A DNA stretch of 64,000 bases, from assembly GCF_016086655.4 (NCBI RefSeq), contig NC_092584.1, forward strand, positions 9,909,907 through 9,973,906, read 5' to 3'. How positions within the stretch are numbered: position 1 is the stretch's first letter; the number at the start of each line of letters is the position of its first letter. A model generated the notes under the pieces. That model had not been told where the DNA came from and searched no databases. It saw only the letters and a program-made list of their open reading frames with translations. Source of the DNA: Lepeophtheirus salmonis (Eukaryota > Arthropoda > Copepoda > Siphonostomatoida > Caligidae). A program made the position numbers and the translations under genes. This document shows positions 25,401 through 36,210 of the stretch, one piece after another.

Positions 25401-28400
25401 AACTAAAAATGTTATGTCCTTTACTCACAGATCCAGACGTGGAAAAATATCAAAATATGGATAAACTCAAAAAAGATATAGCCAGGTTTCATTTTGAAGA
25501 TCCACAACAATCTCGCTCTGCTTTCGAATTAACTCAAAGAGTATTGGGAAATATTGGATTTCAGTGTTTGAACTCAACATCCATGGACTGTGCAGTTCAA
25601 AGAGCAGAGCATAAAATCAAAGTACTCAAAATAGTGGAATCCGCATTGCCCTATAAATCGATTTATCGAATCAATCCTGTGGATTTAACCTATCGATTTG
25701 TAAGTATTTAAGACTGTAGAAGGGAGAGGGGCTTGTTGACACAATTAAGATTTTGGGGATATTTATTACTAGTACAAAGTGGTATTAAGACGTTAATATT
25801 TTCTTTACCTGCACCCGTTCAAGAGAGGTACCCATGCAGAATTTGAGCCTTCTAGGCTCAACTTTGTGGGCATGCATAATGGACACCCATAATCTCTCTT
25901 TTATATACATATATACAGATAAGTCTGTTTTTGGGGATATCAAACATAAAGTCCAAATGGTAGAGCAGATCAGTAGTCTTAAATATAGCAAGTAGACTGA
26001 TAAAATAACCCTGTATGTTTCTATAGCATTTTATTATTCCTCCAAAGTCATTAAAACCCTGTTTTTGACAGAAATAAATCTCTTTTTCCTTTAATATTTC
26101 TATATCTCTCTTCTTAGCTTTGTCTCATTTCTCTTCTCTCTCTCTCTCTCTCTCTTTCTAAATCCCTATCTGTCTGTCTCCCTTCTTCTGCCTTCATTCT
26201 TTGTTTATATCCCCCTTTATTCAGCTTAGTAACACGGGCAACCTCTACGTATTAAATAAAGCTATTGATGTAAGAAATTATATATCCGTGTTGATAATTT
26301 TTTTGCCGTAAGCACCACAAAAGATGTAAGCTAGCAATTCCCCTGGTGTCAAATAACCCTTCTCTTTCGTTAGCCTGTAAGAATTCATACTACAATTTAT
26401 CTCTATTTGTAGATGTCCCTAAAGTCCACCTTTAACATGTTCTCAAGCGATCCAGAAAACATGGAAGATTGGAATTTGATTAACATTGATCTGAAAGAAA
26501 ACTATCCTGGTGGCTCCATTAGCTTCTTGAAATATATTCAAAAGTATTTACTTTACTTTATGGCCTCAGCCAATATATCGGACTATGATGAAACTCCATT
26601 TTTTACACCAAAATATCAGCGTTTGAATGTAACCATCTCAACATCGGATGCTGGTATGTTCTCATCCTTTTTTGATCATATTGAATTGTACATGCCATTG
26701 TTGTCACAGCTTTTATGGCCTTAAAATTTCCTGCTCCTCACACGCAGCCAAAAACTAAAGATATACCCTTAAATATCTACAACGAGTTCGATTCAAATTG
26801 GAGAGTGCCTCTCAACACATGGAGACAGCCCTTTGAAAAAATTAATATCCCATGGGATGAGAGTTTCAAAACACAGGGAAAGCTCTGTAAATACGAGGCC
26901 ATCAATATTTTGGTAGGGATTTATCCATGGTTTGGATATATTGCTCCAAAAAGACGGAATTCTGTGAATATCAAAGCCCACAACTTTACGATAAATAGCA
27001 AAGTCATTTCCGTGCATATGTTCAGAGGGAATAGAAGTAGCAGTTCGGAAGATAAGTTATGTTCATTACATCAAAAGGCTCATATGACAAATGGGGTTCG
27101 TATTCGGTTCTATCACAATCACCTTTACACTTCCAGAAGGAAAATCCTACATCACGAAAGTGAGCTCCAATCAGAGGTAAATCATGTTTGGTTGAGGGAC
27201 TGTGGATTTGGGGGAGGGGGGGCATGTTGAAAAGGAGTACATCCCCTTGACTAAAATTATGTTACCCAAAAATAAAATGATGTTGTTAAAGTTTGAAATA
27301 TTTAATAACATATTTTTTTTGTCAAAATTAGAATACATCCTTAAAAAACGACTGAAATGAAATTAATGTTGTCCATTATAAAAAGTTGCCTTTTATTTTA
27401 AAAAATTCCCCCAAAAATTATTTTTGCATATCATTTTTTCAAGAAGTAATACCTCCTCTAAAAAAAATTATATATGGTATATATACGAGAGTGTCTTCAA
27501 AGTTTCCGATCTCAACATGAAGAGTGCAGTGCTCGTAAAAGAAGGCTAGTTACATCTACATAGCATTTTACGAAAGTTTCAGGCCATTTTCGAGGTGCAG
27601 TTATTATGAAACAGTTATTTGAGTGAGTGGATGTGAGTGATTTTCTGAAAATAGACAAAATAAAGTTTTGGGACGGATTGTTTACTGTAGATGAAACTTT
27701 GATACATCATTATACGTTCAAAACAAAAATATAGTCTAAAATGCGGACTGAAAGTATTTTTGTAAAATGAAGGCGTAGTCCACTTTGTGAACAATTATTT
27801 TGCAGCAAAAAATGCCAAATTCTTTTTGGACAGGTTAAAGAGATGGGAGCATCGCTCGGAGAAGTGTGTTGTGTTACAAAGAGATTAAGTTTTGTTAGAT
27901 CGGAAACTTTTGAGACCATTTTAGTATATTTTGTATACAAGTTGCAAGCAAAATATGGGATGAATAATGGATATAGTATTTGGGATGAAGATCATTCAAT
28001 AATTGAATATTTCATGGATGATCAATGTATCAATGATGTCATTTTTGACTAGTTGAAGATAAATTACTAAAATATAAGTATTATGAGGTCTATTATAAAG
28101 CTCAAATCCCACAGTTATAATTATACTACTCATAAATACATAATAATCATAAAATTTTTAGGGGCGTCTTCAGATATATATATTTTTTTTTTTTTTTTGG
28201 AAAAATTTAAAAAATCCATAGCTTTTTCAAAAACTAAATTTTTTGAAGTAAAAATAACAAAAAAAATTTTAACAATTTCAAAAATGAAATTTTTTAACAA
28301 TTTCAAAAATGAAATTTTTTAACAGTTTCATAAATGATATTTAAAATATGAAATTTTTTAACGATTTCAAAAATTATATTCCGAATATTAAATTTTTGGA

Positions 28401-31400
28401 AATTTTTTTCAAAATCTACAGTTCCAAAAAAATATTTTTTTTATTTAGAAAACAATAATAAATATTACATTTTTGGCAGAAAAAAATTCTAAAATCCATA
28501 ACTATTCCCAAAAATTTCAAAAATTAAATTTTTCGGAGCAAAAATTTTAAAAATTAAATTTCAAATATTCAATTTTTCTGAAATTTTTTAAAGATCCACA
28601 GTTATTCTCAAAAAAATTATCTTTTTAGAAAATAATTTTTACCCTAATTTTAGTGTAAAATTATTTCAACTTCGTGGAAAAAATTATTTAGTACAACCCA
28701 CAAATTCCTTAATTTGAGGGGTTACAGCCCCCCCCACCCCCCAGCGGATGCCCCAGATTTCAATAGATTTAAATGAAATGGTTGTATCCATAAACACACT
28801 GTTCATTAAAATAACCAATGTGATAATTAAATAGTACATTTTAAGACGACGATGAAATCGTAGCTTGTGCAATATACTTATACACACAGCATAAATATAG
28901 TCAGGGCCTTTTGGGATGATGAGACATCAAGGCTCTAGTGATCTAGTGAATATGTTTGTAGGTAGAAAAGAGAAAATGTGTTGTTTGGGATGAGAAAATT
29001 GGGAAGAACGGAGGTTGGACATCTGATGAATCCACAACCCTCATTACTGAGCAGGATTCCACTCTTTGTGAGTTCCATACATATGGAACCTATGCCATCA
29101 TTGCAGAGATTGTTGAACCAGTGGTGAAGCCAAGATATAGGATTTGGCTTTCAATCCTACCAAACATGGGATTTTTCGTATCATTCCTTCTTGTGGGTTT
29201 ATTGATCATTATCATAGTCAGCCAAAAGTATGTATGAATAATTTTTATTAGGGTCGTATCGGTTCATATTTTAGGTAAGGTTGTCAATGTTAAGCATTTT
29301 TGTATCTCTGTATCAAGCAAGGGCACATAACATAGTAGTATAAAGGATTCGATTGACAACGAATCTCTTGGGTTTAATATAGTGATTATTAATGAATACA
29401 ATTATAAAGTCATAATATAAAATACAGGGAGCGGGGATCAAATTGTCGGCAAAATATTTTTCTACAAAAATAACACAAAATATACATTTTTTAACTTTTT
29501 TATTGAAAATCAAAACTATGACGAGCATATAGGTATAGAGTAGCCATTCATTCGATATAATCACCGTTGGCATCAATAACAGCCTCAATACGGCCTCTGA
29601 ACCGGCCACAGGCTCTTCTGACCATCTCATTGTCCATGTTGCCGAATACCTCCTTGATGGAGTCCATCAGGCTGGCCTTGGTACTATGGGGATGTCTGTT
29701 AGTATGTCTCTCGACATAGCCCTAAAACCAAATAGTTCAAAGGATTAAGGTCGGGAGAGTTAGGAGGCCACAAATCCTTGGTTACGACGTCATAACAGTT
29801 CTTGGTTAACCACTGTATGGAGATTTTGGACACATGGCAGGGTGCTGAGTCCTGTTGCCACACCCAGAGCCTGTTTCTGGCCACCCCTTGGATTCAGGGC
29901 AGAACCACCTTCTCCGTAACATCCAGGTAGACCTCTGTATTAACTTTTAGACCCGTTTCAAACATGTGGGGAGGCATAACATGACCTTCACTGCTGACCA
30001 CCCCGAACACCATGACCATTGCAGGGAACTTGGTCTTCATTACCTTCCTCACATGGCTGGTGCAGGTGGCTATCACCTGTTGTTCTGCTAGTTGACCTTC
30101 TGATCTTGATAGAAATTCATCAGAGAAAAACTACAGCATCCCGGGCTGCTTTGGGGGCTTGAGCTTGTTGAGCAATTTTGCTGACTTCATCAGCCTGTTG
30201 TCCTTTGCCTTCTGGGTCAAGATCTGGCCCACTTGCATCTTGTAGCTCCTACACCTTATCCCTCGCCATGGCCTTCATGGACCTGGTAAGGTCATCCTCA
30301 ACCATCTTCTTCACCTTGTCAACAAAGTCGGTGTCCCTGACCTTCCTGTCGGCGCCCTCCTCCTTGGGTGCCCTCTTTATGGTGGCATCAACATCCCAGG
30401 TGTCCTCTAGCTTCTTACAGATACCCTGAACAGTCCGTAAATTCACTCCTAAGGTTGAAGCAATCGTTGAATTGGAGATTTCACCTCCAATATTAACCAA
30501 TACCATGACTACGGCGGACCTCGAAAGCTCCTCGTTCCACTTATAGCTCTTTATCTCCTCATATGATGACGGCATGATGCTAAATGAACTACGTATCGTC
30601 AGCTGACAAAAATGGCTTTCCTATTTGGTAACCGGTTTTTTATTTGATAATGTCGTCTTCAAGTTATCAAGGTTTAAAGTAGGCGACAATTTGATCCCCG
30701 CTCCCTGTATATTAGATATTTTTATGGATAAAATAAAGGGTGAACAATATCTATTTATCATAGCAGGACTTCATATTGAATTAAAATATTCAATCGCATA
30801 TATCTATAAATTAAATATAATTTTTTGGCAAAATGTCCGTGATGGTCCTTGTGTGAAATGTATGTTCGGCAAATTGTCCTATTTGCAAAATGTCATGCTC
30901 AAAAATACTTTGGAACAAAAGTTCCCTCAAAGACTATTGTACCCCTAGTTGATATCTATGATCATATTGTTCTATGGGACAGCTGACGTCCAAATCAGAC
31001 ACGTTCATAGATTTTAAGACGGAGTGTTAAAGTTTTGGAACCGATACATCCCTAATTTTTAACATCCTTTCATTACTACAACTTTTTTAAACAGGTTTTT
31101 ATGGAACATGTTCCACATAGTCCGGCTCAATACTCTAATTTCTCTCCTACTAACCCTTCTCTTCGCCTTCCTGAGTCAACTAGACACTATTCGTGAAGAT
31201 GTTCACTATAATGCGGGCATTGGAACGTGCCTTGTATATTTCGTTTGCTCTTTGACAGCGTTTCTCTTGATGGAGTCCATCATGTATGTCGCTGGGATTA
31301 CGGATGGAGTGATTGGAGGATACACTTCTTCCTATGTGCTATTTGGATGGGGTATTCCAATGTTTCCAATTGGGTTGACATGGTATTATTATGGAGTTGA

Positions 31401-34400
31401 AATAGGAACGGATCCTTTGTGCTTCATGGGATGGAATAATTATACCAAGTATCCTTTCTTCATACATATCTACACAATGCTTGGAGTAAGTCAGGAAACT
31501 AAATATCAGGGGCAAGGTCTGGTACATGAGAATAGCGATTCCACTATATCAACCAATCAAAGACTCGAGACTTGACTAGGAATCAAATGTGCTCTGACTT
31601 GCGACTCATATTCTACTCAAAAGTCTTTATAATATTTTCGCTCCTAGGTAAATTCGTTCCCTGTCTTTTCAACCCTGGTAATTTCGTTGAAAGTGAACTC
31701 AACCCCGGACATGTCATACCCATTTTGAAAAGGAATATTCTGTGGCATCGTGCAGCTTTTGTGTCTAAACTTGTTACTTGTTTTTGAGTAGCAACGTACA
31801 GATAGAGGTCCGAACAATATGTTCATTGCTTATGTAGATTTAATTTGTAATGAGAGGACAGAGAGAGACAAAGGGGTTATTACAGTTGATTGAGTAGGAG
31901 TAGTGAGCAAAGAGGGTATATTTGTTGAGAAAAAAACTAAGTTTAGCGATTAGAAAAAGGAAAAACGTTTGAAGCGTGTGCTCTTTCTTCTTTTTTTGTA
32001 CATTATTTCATTAGATGTGGGCGTGTTAAAATCTCCCTCTAAACGAAGAACTCTTGTCATTCTTTGGTGTAAAATCATTTAAAAATGCATATTAAAATAA
32101 ATGTACATGAGTTTGAAAATAGTTATAACATTTTCCCTCTATTGAATCTCTTTTAAATATGATAAATGGTTCTCCTCTTTATCCCAGAGATCCATTTTCT
32201 GCACCTAAAATCATATAACAGGGGAGCTGATATTAAGAAGGGTCTTCTTAATGTACTACGATAAGTCTCGCTCCAGCCTTCTCCTTCCACTCTTACACAA
32301 ATCATATCTCTAGTAGAGATAGTCGATGGTTGATAGCAGGGGAAGAGCAAAGACGGGATTTACTTCCATCTCCCAAGATGATTCTAGACTATTATAGCTG
32401 GAAAAAATATAGCTAGAAATCTTAACAGATATTTGCAATAGCATAACTAATTTTTAAGTAATGTCGGAAATGTAACAATAAAAAATTATAGGTTTGATTT
32501 TGAGGGTGCAAATGGATTACATTCAAATTAAAAGTTTCAATTAAATAAGAAACAGTACACCCAGGATTGGATCAACCATATAGCAGCTAATGAGTTGGGG
32601 TGTCATGTATACACTATAATGTGGTGCCCTCTGTTTATCATTCATTACACTATCCAACAGCAAAAATGGTGCAAAAACAATATATGCTCAATCTAATAGA
32701 ATTCTAAATATGGTCTTATTTTTTCTCTCAAAGCCTCGTGGCTTTCAGAAAAAGGCCATACATTATTTATTATTTTTGGCTATTTTTAAGATTCAAAGCT
32801 GTTTTAAGCCCTTGTTTTTGCAGATAGGAATACATTATTCTCCGTTTCCTTGATTCAAACAAATGCCAAACAGAAAGAGATAGAACAACCCAGGTGAAAG
32901 TTAGTGTATGTTCTTTTAAAAGAGGAACCCAACTAAAAATAACCCGGTACCCCCCCAGTAGTGCCATCTCTTGGACTTTGCATCGGACTTTTCAAACGTC
33001 CCTCGTATATACAGGATGTAGTATCATAACGTCTATTTTCCAACAGAAAATAAAAGAAGCTCTATAAATCAGATTTTTTTAATATAATGATAGTCCATAT
33101 TAAAAGCTTTGTTTTAAAAAAAATTTATAGTCATATCAGATAGCAGCTGACTTCCCTCATTTTTGAGTAACCCCCGCTTCGGTATTTAAATACCTGGTAT
33201 TTTTTTTGTTTTTCTGTTTCTCCTTCAATAACTTTTCATTGAGAGGTTTTACAGGGTTAATTTTTCTATATCAAAAAATGCAAAATACATTGCAACAAAA
33301 CAACATATCTTATTTCCTAATAATAGATGATTAGTTGATGACATAATTAATAATTGGCGACTCTGCAAAGGTTTTTAAATTGTTGGGGTTTCCCCGGAAT
33401 AAATCCAATTCCAATTACCCGATTTAAAAAAACTGCACTAATTTAGACTCCTTACAGTTATCTCTGCAGTTACTCGTGTTTAAATAATTTCGCAGATTTC
33501 CAATTATGAAAATGAGTTTAAAAAATTGTTTTTTCTATATTAGCAATAATGGAAACTCAAGTGCCTTATTACAATAAATTTACTTTAATAAAATATTAGT
33601 TAAATGTAATCAATATTTCATAGAATTATTTAATTAAAAATGAAATTATAGTATTTCAAGTATAATAATCACAAATTATATCTTGTTCATGCCCAAATTT
33701 GATGTTGTCTAATTTGCGTAATTTTAAGTCTATGTGTATCACGAAACAATATTTGTATTAACGTTTAATCCAAAGTCATCAACTATGTCAAAAAAGGAAG
33801 TTTACTAACAGAGGGTTAATATATTTAAATGGTTTAAACTTCATATCTGTAAAAAAAAAAAATATCTTTACATCATAACAGACAAAAACTTCATATGACG
33901 GACAGACATGGAGGCCTAAAACTTTGGAGTCTAGCCCCTGGTTTTTTTCGAAGTTTTGTTTTTATGATACTCTATCATAATATGATAATTGTCTTTTAAT
34001 ATTTTACTTCCTTACTAAATAGATCTCCATCATTTTATCCGTCATTATTTTATGCAATAATTCATCACCTGAAACTCGTAAGGATTCAATGATTGATGAT
34101 TTGAGAAGTATGAGTACTGGGATCGTTGCAATGACATACTTTGTTACTGTTATATGGGCCTTTGCATATTTTACAATTATAAGACATCCTCGTGAAGAAA
34201 TGAAGGATTTTTATCCGATCTTTTGGGTGTTTACATCGCTTCTTGGCGTATTGGCTTTTGCATTCCTTGGATTAAGTTCAAATCAAATCAGTGATGTTCT
34301 ATTTGGGAACTTTCACTCGAATGTACGAGTATTTACATATTTTCAGGATCCGGAACGAAATCGGGGCTGAAAACCCTTCTGTTAAAAAATGCAATATAAT

Positions 34401-35895
34401 CGTTAGTTTTAAAGATTTTTAATGAAAAAAAATTAATATACAACTACTGATATCCTGTGCCAAGATGAATAATAAAATTAATTTCCTTCAGTATATATAA
34501 CTTCATTCCTGCTTCTATAGATATTGTTCATCTCTCCTAGATGGAGTTTACTAGAGAGGCCTTAGTCCTATAAGAGCATATATAAGTATGAGATTTAATA
34601 TAGCCCCATACAAAATAATCCATAGGATCAATAATATGAGGTCATATCTCCTTCCAACAATGATTTTGACTCCCTATTGATACCTCCTCGAGTATCATTT
34701 GTGCACTTTAATGCCTTTATCTCCCTCTACATAGTGAGAGCCAAAACTTGCAGTAGCATTTAATTACCAATTTACCCTCCAATAAAAATGTCAGAGCAAC
34801 AATTTAGCTGACTTTTAGTGTACATCTATCCGCGCCCTTCCTCCAGTCTTGTCTTCAACTCCTTAGAATTTTCAGTTTGGAGTGTTTTGGAAAAAGAATA
34901 TCTTCTATGCATATCATTTAAATTTGAATTCACTTCTAGCTGCCATCATGAAAGCTTGGTACGCCATGGACACAGCCTTCATTGTCAAGAGCCACCAATA
35001 TTTTCACCAGCGTAAATTGGCTATTATTGATTGAGAAGCAGAACATATTGTATAAGAAATCCCTTTTTTCGTAAATTAGTCTTGCTAATGCAAGTTTTGA
35101 GTATCAACTCTGAACACCGTTATCAAAGATATTAAGGTTAGTTCAGATATCACCTTGTTTGATATTTTCCCCTTCTTAGTATCCCCAAATCATTATCACG
35201 GTGTGTCTGCATTGAATTGAATTTCCCTTAGTTCTTTATGTATCCATGCCATCGTAACATGATTAACAAATATTATATAGCTAAGAACCTACGCGTTTTA
35301 ATGGCATATTAAGCACATTTTTACTATATGCTATCCAGGATATACTATAGATTATATTTTGCACCGATTTCGTCCTGGGACCCTGTACTTAACTTGCTAA
35401 AAACTCTGGTTAGCTTTACATTTTTATCATATCTTTCAGAGACTTAGGAAGTTTAAAAGAATGACTACTAAGGAAATGAGACTGAAAAAACAAAGAAAGA
35501 ATCGGAAACAAAGAAAGAGACGATTGGCAATCCGGAAAAGTCGAAAAGTAAAAGGAACGCGAGAAGAAAACAAGGATCATATTTCTGACTTTGGTGCCTC
35601 CACCCACAATCAAAACAATTCGCCAAGATCTGTAAAAGAAGATCCTTCAAAAGTTGATGAAAAAGAAGAAAAAAACGATTATGGGGAAATGGGTTCTAAA
35701 AGCCCAATATTAGAAAAAGAAAAGGGTCCACCCAAAAAAGTGAATAATACAAAAAGAAAGAAAGTAGAGTTCTCTTCTGAGTCGGAGGATTCCATGTCCA
35801 TCGATGAAGGCTCTTTGGAGTCCTCGGAACTATCTTCCTCAAGTGATGTTGAAATGAATTATAACAAATATATGGAGAGCAGTGATTCGAATTAA
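20394..35895 (+). CDS. Receptor A: LamG-containing adhesion-type GPCR, 11 exons (signal exon not seen)
   Basis: Predicted cell-surface receptor of the adhesion GPCR class; ligand unknown. My model joins 20394-20602, 20664-20832, 20886-21091, 22211-22463, 25431-25699, 26413-26653, 26710-27176, 28962-29227, 31095-31485, 34023-34322 and 35440-35895. All junctions are GT..AG with matching phase, giving about 1,075 residues in one frame. Approximate order by residue: YHW-containing start 1-70, LamG/pentraxin-like 71-279, GAIN-like stalk 280-605, GPS 605-650, seven helices 660-925, cytoplasmic tail 925-1075. The first exon opens in phase 1, so a signal-peptide exon must lie upstream. Receptors B and C follow in tandem with the same order. 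Receptor A has four introns that B and C lack. The donor at 34323 (GTACGA) is weak: without that splice the protein ends at a stop at 34368-34370. Function is inferred from domain order only. Confidence 0.8.
21425..21530. repeat. GTCC/GGAC-rich repeat in receptor A intron 3
   Basis: It carries 'ccagttccatctagtccat', 'gtcggtcctgaaag' and 'cgtgacgtcattaatgac', related to the copy at 1635. Non-coding. Confidence 0.4.
22735..23330 (-). pseudogene. Degraded Tc1/mariner transposase fragment in receptor A intron 4
   Basis: On the minus strand near 22895-22935 the translation ends RRLQAVIDCEGGHIE then stop, the typical C-terminus of mariner-like transposases. Upstream on the same strand, to about 23310, lies a scrambled Lys-rich segment that may be the N-terminal part. 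Frames are broken and the catalytic core is not recognisable. No terminal repeats were matched. Confidence 0.5.
23700..24479 (+). mobile_element. mariner element remnant with long terminal inverted repeats
   Basis: The left end 'tgagagtcgtttgaaaaatc' continues with '..cgtgcagagtccaaaagatgg'. It is the diverged inverse of the right end, which finishes 'cttttcaaacgtccctcg' at 24479. The repeats are about 45 bp. Inside, near 24030-24090 on the plus strand, HEHAPAHTSAVVV is readable; it is the block around the second catalytic residue in mariner transposases, with the usual HxD position changed to HxH. Stops and shifts follow, so the element is inactive. Isolated ends of the same family lie at 32850-33005 and 46970-47126. 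Confidence 0.6.
24868..25010. mobile_element. GGGGCGTC-family element, fragment in receptor A intron 4
   Basis: 'agggtgcgcagggcatccat' followed by (TA)n, a T run and 'gggggaggggg' resembles the left side of the family. The right terminus was not found. Confidence 0.3.
25431..27176 (+). other. Receptor A exons 5-7: GAIN-like stalk
   Basis: Exons 25431-25699 (phase 1 in, phase 0 out), 26413-26653 and 26710-27176 join in frame across short and long introns, the shortest 56 bp. The first part is predicted helical (EKYQNMDKLKKDIARFHFED), as in GAIN subdomain A. The last part is strand-rich and runs up to the GPS. The third exon is the counterpart of the region that in B and C is shared between a single large stalk exon and the GPS exon. 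The assignment to a GAIN fold rests on position between LamG and GPS and on secondary-structure character, not on a motif. Confidence 0.6.
26135..26155. repeat. (CT)n microsatellite
   Basis: An uninterrupted CT run of about 21 bp lies inside a longer pyrimidine-rich tract in receptor A intron 5. Confidence 0.85.
27486..27924 (+). mobile_element. Short deleted mariner in receptor A intron 7
   Basis: The terminal inverted repeats 'cgagagtgtcttcaaagttt' (left) and '..aaacttttgagaccatttt ag' (right) are flanked by TA on both sides. The plus strand at 27683-27730 reads TVDETLIHHYTFKTK, the block with the first catalytic Asp in mariner transposases. The element is only 439 bp, so most of the transposase is gone. 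Confidence 0.65.
28159..28756. mobile_element. GGGGCGTC-family AT-rich element in receptor A intron 7
   Basis: The left end is TAGGGGCGTCTTCAG. The right end is 'acagcccccc...ccagcggatgccccag'. The interior has repeated 'aatttcaaaaatgaaatttt' blocks and the usual 'aaatccacagttattctc' phrases. Non-coding. Confidence 0.6.
28962..29227 (+). other. Receptor A exon 8: GPS motif plus first membrane helix
   Basis: The exon starts VEKRKCVVWDEK and continues GKNGGW, the first half of a GPS (CxxW..GGW). It then reads STLCEFHTYGTYAII. In canonical receptors the last block is CxCxHLTxFAxL with cleavage before Thr. Here the His-Leu-Thr positions are Thr-Tyr-Gly (Gly codon 29085-29087) and the second Cys of the CxC is Phe. 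Helix 1 follows (about NMGFFVSFLLVGLLIIIIV). Unlike B and C, no intron splits the GPS. The exon ends in phase 2 before GTATGT. Confidence 0.8.
29425..30707 (-). mobile_element. Full-length mariner-type transposon in receptor A intron 8
   Basis: Both ends carry a 26-bp terminal inverted repeat starting CAGGGAGCGGGGATCAAA, identical at 25 of 26 positions. The element is flanked by TA on each side (29423-29424 and 30708-30709), the mariner target signature. It is 1,283 bp, a normal size. The single gene runs on the minus strand and is broken. The element sits antisense inside the intron between the GPS exon and the main membrane exon. Confidence 0.92.
29548..30575 (-). pseudogene. mariner transposase (DD37D-like), inactivated
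   Basis: The ATG at 30575 opens a 108-codon frame with the N-terminal helix-turn-helix region (STIASTLGVNLRTVQGICKK). A stop or shift follows just after MARDKV. The next section is readable in a different frame. It carries an in-frame TAG two codons before FSDE (first catalytic Asp, near 30130) and a TGA after KVVLP (near 29893). WVWQQDSAPCH carries the second Asp. WPPNSPDLNPLNY places Asn where the third catalytic Asp belongs, 37 residues on. A frame change near 29715 is followed by an intact C-terminus ending GDYIE. Several independent lesions make it certainly non-functional. Confidence 0.85.
31095..34322 (+). other. Receptor A exons 9-10: membrane helices 2-7
   Basis: Exon 31095-31485 encodes helices 2-4 and the start of 5. 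Helix 3 begins GIGTCLVYF and the second extracellular loop has DPLCFMGW; these two Cys are the conserved disulfide pair. FGWGIPMFPIG matches the helix 4 signature GWGxP of adhesion-class receptors. Exon 34023-34322 gives the rest of helix 5, a basic third loop, helix 6 (VTVIWAFAYF, with the toggle-type Trp) and helix 7 (FWVFTSLLGVLAFAFLGL). The junction is phase 0, as in receptor C. Confidence 0.8.
32850..33005. mobile_element. Isolated end of the 'CGAGGGACG' mariner family
   Basis: It ends 'ggacttttcaaacgtccctcg' and is followed by TA, matching the right terminal repeat of the element at 23700-24479. It is preceded by 'atgccaaacagaaagaga', also part of that family. No left end is present nearby, so this is a truncated remnant. 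Confidence 0.55.
34940..35060. repeat. Fragment of GACGTCA-core repeat in receptor A intron 10
   Basis: 'cagccttcattgtcaagagc' and the following 'attgagaagcagaacatatt' match the tail of the copy at 5421-5610. Confidence 0.4.
35440..35895 (+). other. Receptor A exon 11: basic then acidic cytoplasmic tail
   Basis: The acceptor CTTTCAG at 35439 opens 151 codons in phase 0. The first third is extremely basic (RLRKFKRM, then KKQRKNRKQRKRRLAIRKSR). The rest is acidic and Ser-rich (FSSESEDSMSIDEGSLESSE), ending in TAA at 35893-35895. The acidic stretch has several S-x-x-E/D sites of the casein-kinase-2 type. Such a tail could bind acidic lipids near the membrane or act as a nuclear-type basic signal; both are speculation. 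Receptor C has a shorter basic tail exon at the same place, which supports the splice. An alternative is an independent small gene starting at the ATG at 35461. Confidence 0.6.
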
Positions 35896-35937
35896 GGTTT
35901 ATTTTGCATGTTTGTAATTATATTTTAAAACAATTAT

Positions 35938-35943
35938 AATAAA
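35938..35943 (+). promoter_or_regulatory. Polyadenylation signal AATAAA for receptor A
   Basis: AATAAA lies 43 bp past the stop codon at 35895, a normal distance for the 3' end of a transcript. It supports exon 11 as the last exon of receptor A. Confidence 0.6.
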
Positions 35944-36122
35944 CCACTGATTCATACCTAAGAAGTAGACATTTTTTTCAAGCACATTCAAATATTTAAT
36001 AATTACGAAGTAAGTATTGACCGAGAAGAACTTTCTCTCATAACGTAATAATCAAAATACAAAAATTGTTTCCTGGGTTATTGTAGTCAGGAAGGAGGAC
36101 TGAGAGGAGGTTATTATTCAAC

Positions 36123-36210
36123 ATGACTTGTACCTTGTTTTTAAGTCCTTTGGTAATATGGATCACAATTATTCCAAAATACTATGTTCTTTCTTCGAAT
36201 AACCTTACTG
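36123..36210 (+). other. Receptor B exon 1: signal peptide
   Basis: It encodes MTCTLFLSPLVIWITIIPKY and about nine more residues, a typical hydrophobic secretion signal with little N-terminal charge. It ends in phase 1 before GTAAGA. The acceptor at 37033 opens with two bases in phase 1, and the joined codon is Gly, so the fit is exact. The reading frame runs on to 36473 without the splice, but that extension falls into the fold-back repeat and is not coding. Confidence 0.75.

Noticed and set aside
32153..32350. 65-codon minus-strand frame with mixed composition
   Set aside because: No motif, no splice sites fitting a neighbouring gene; it lies in the receptor A intron.
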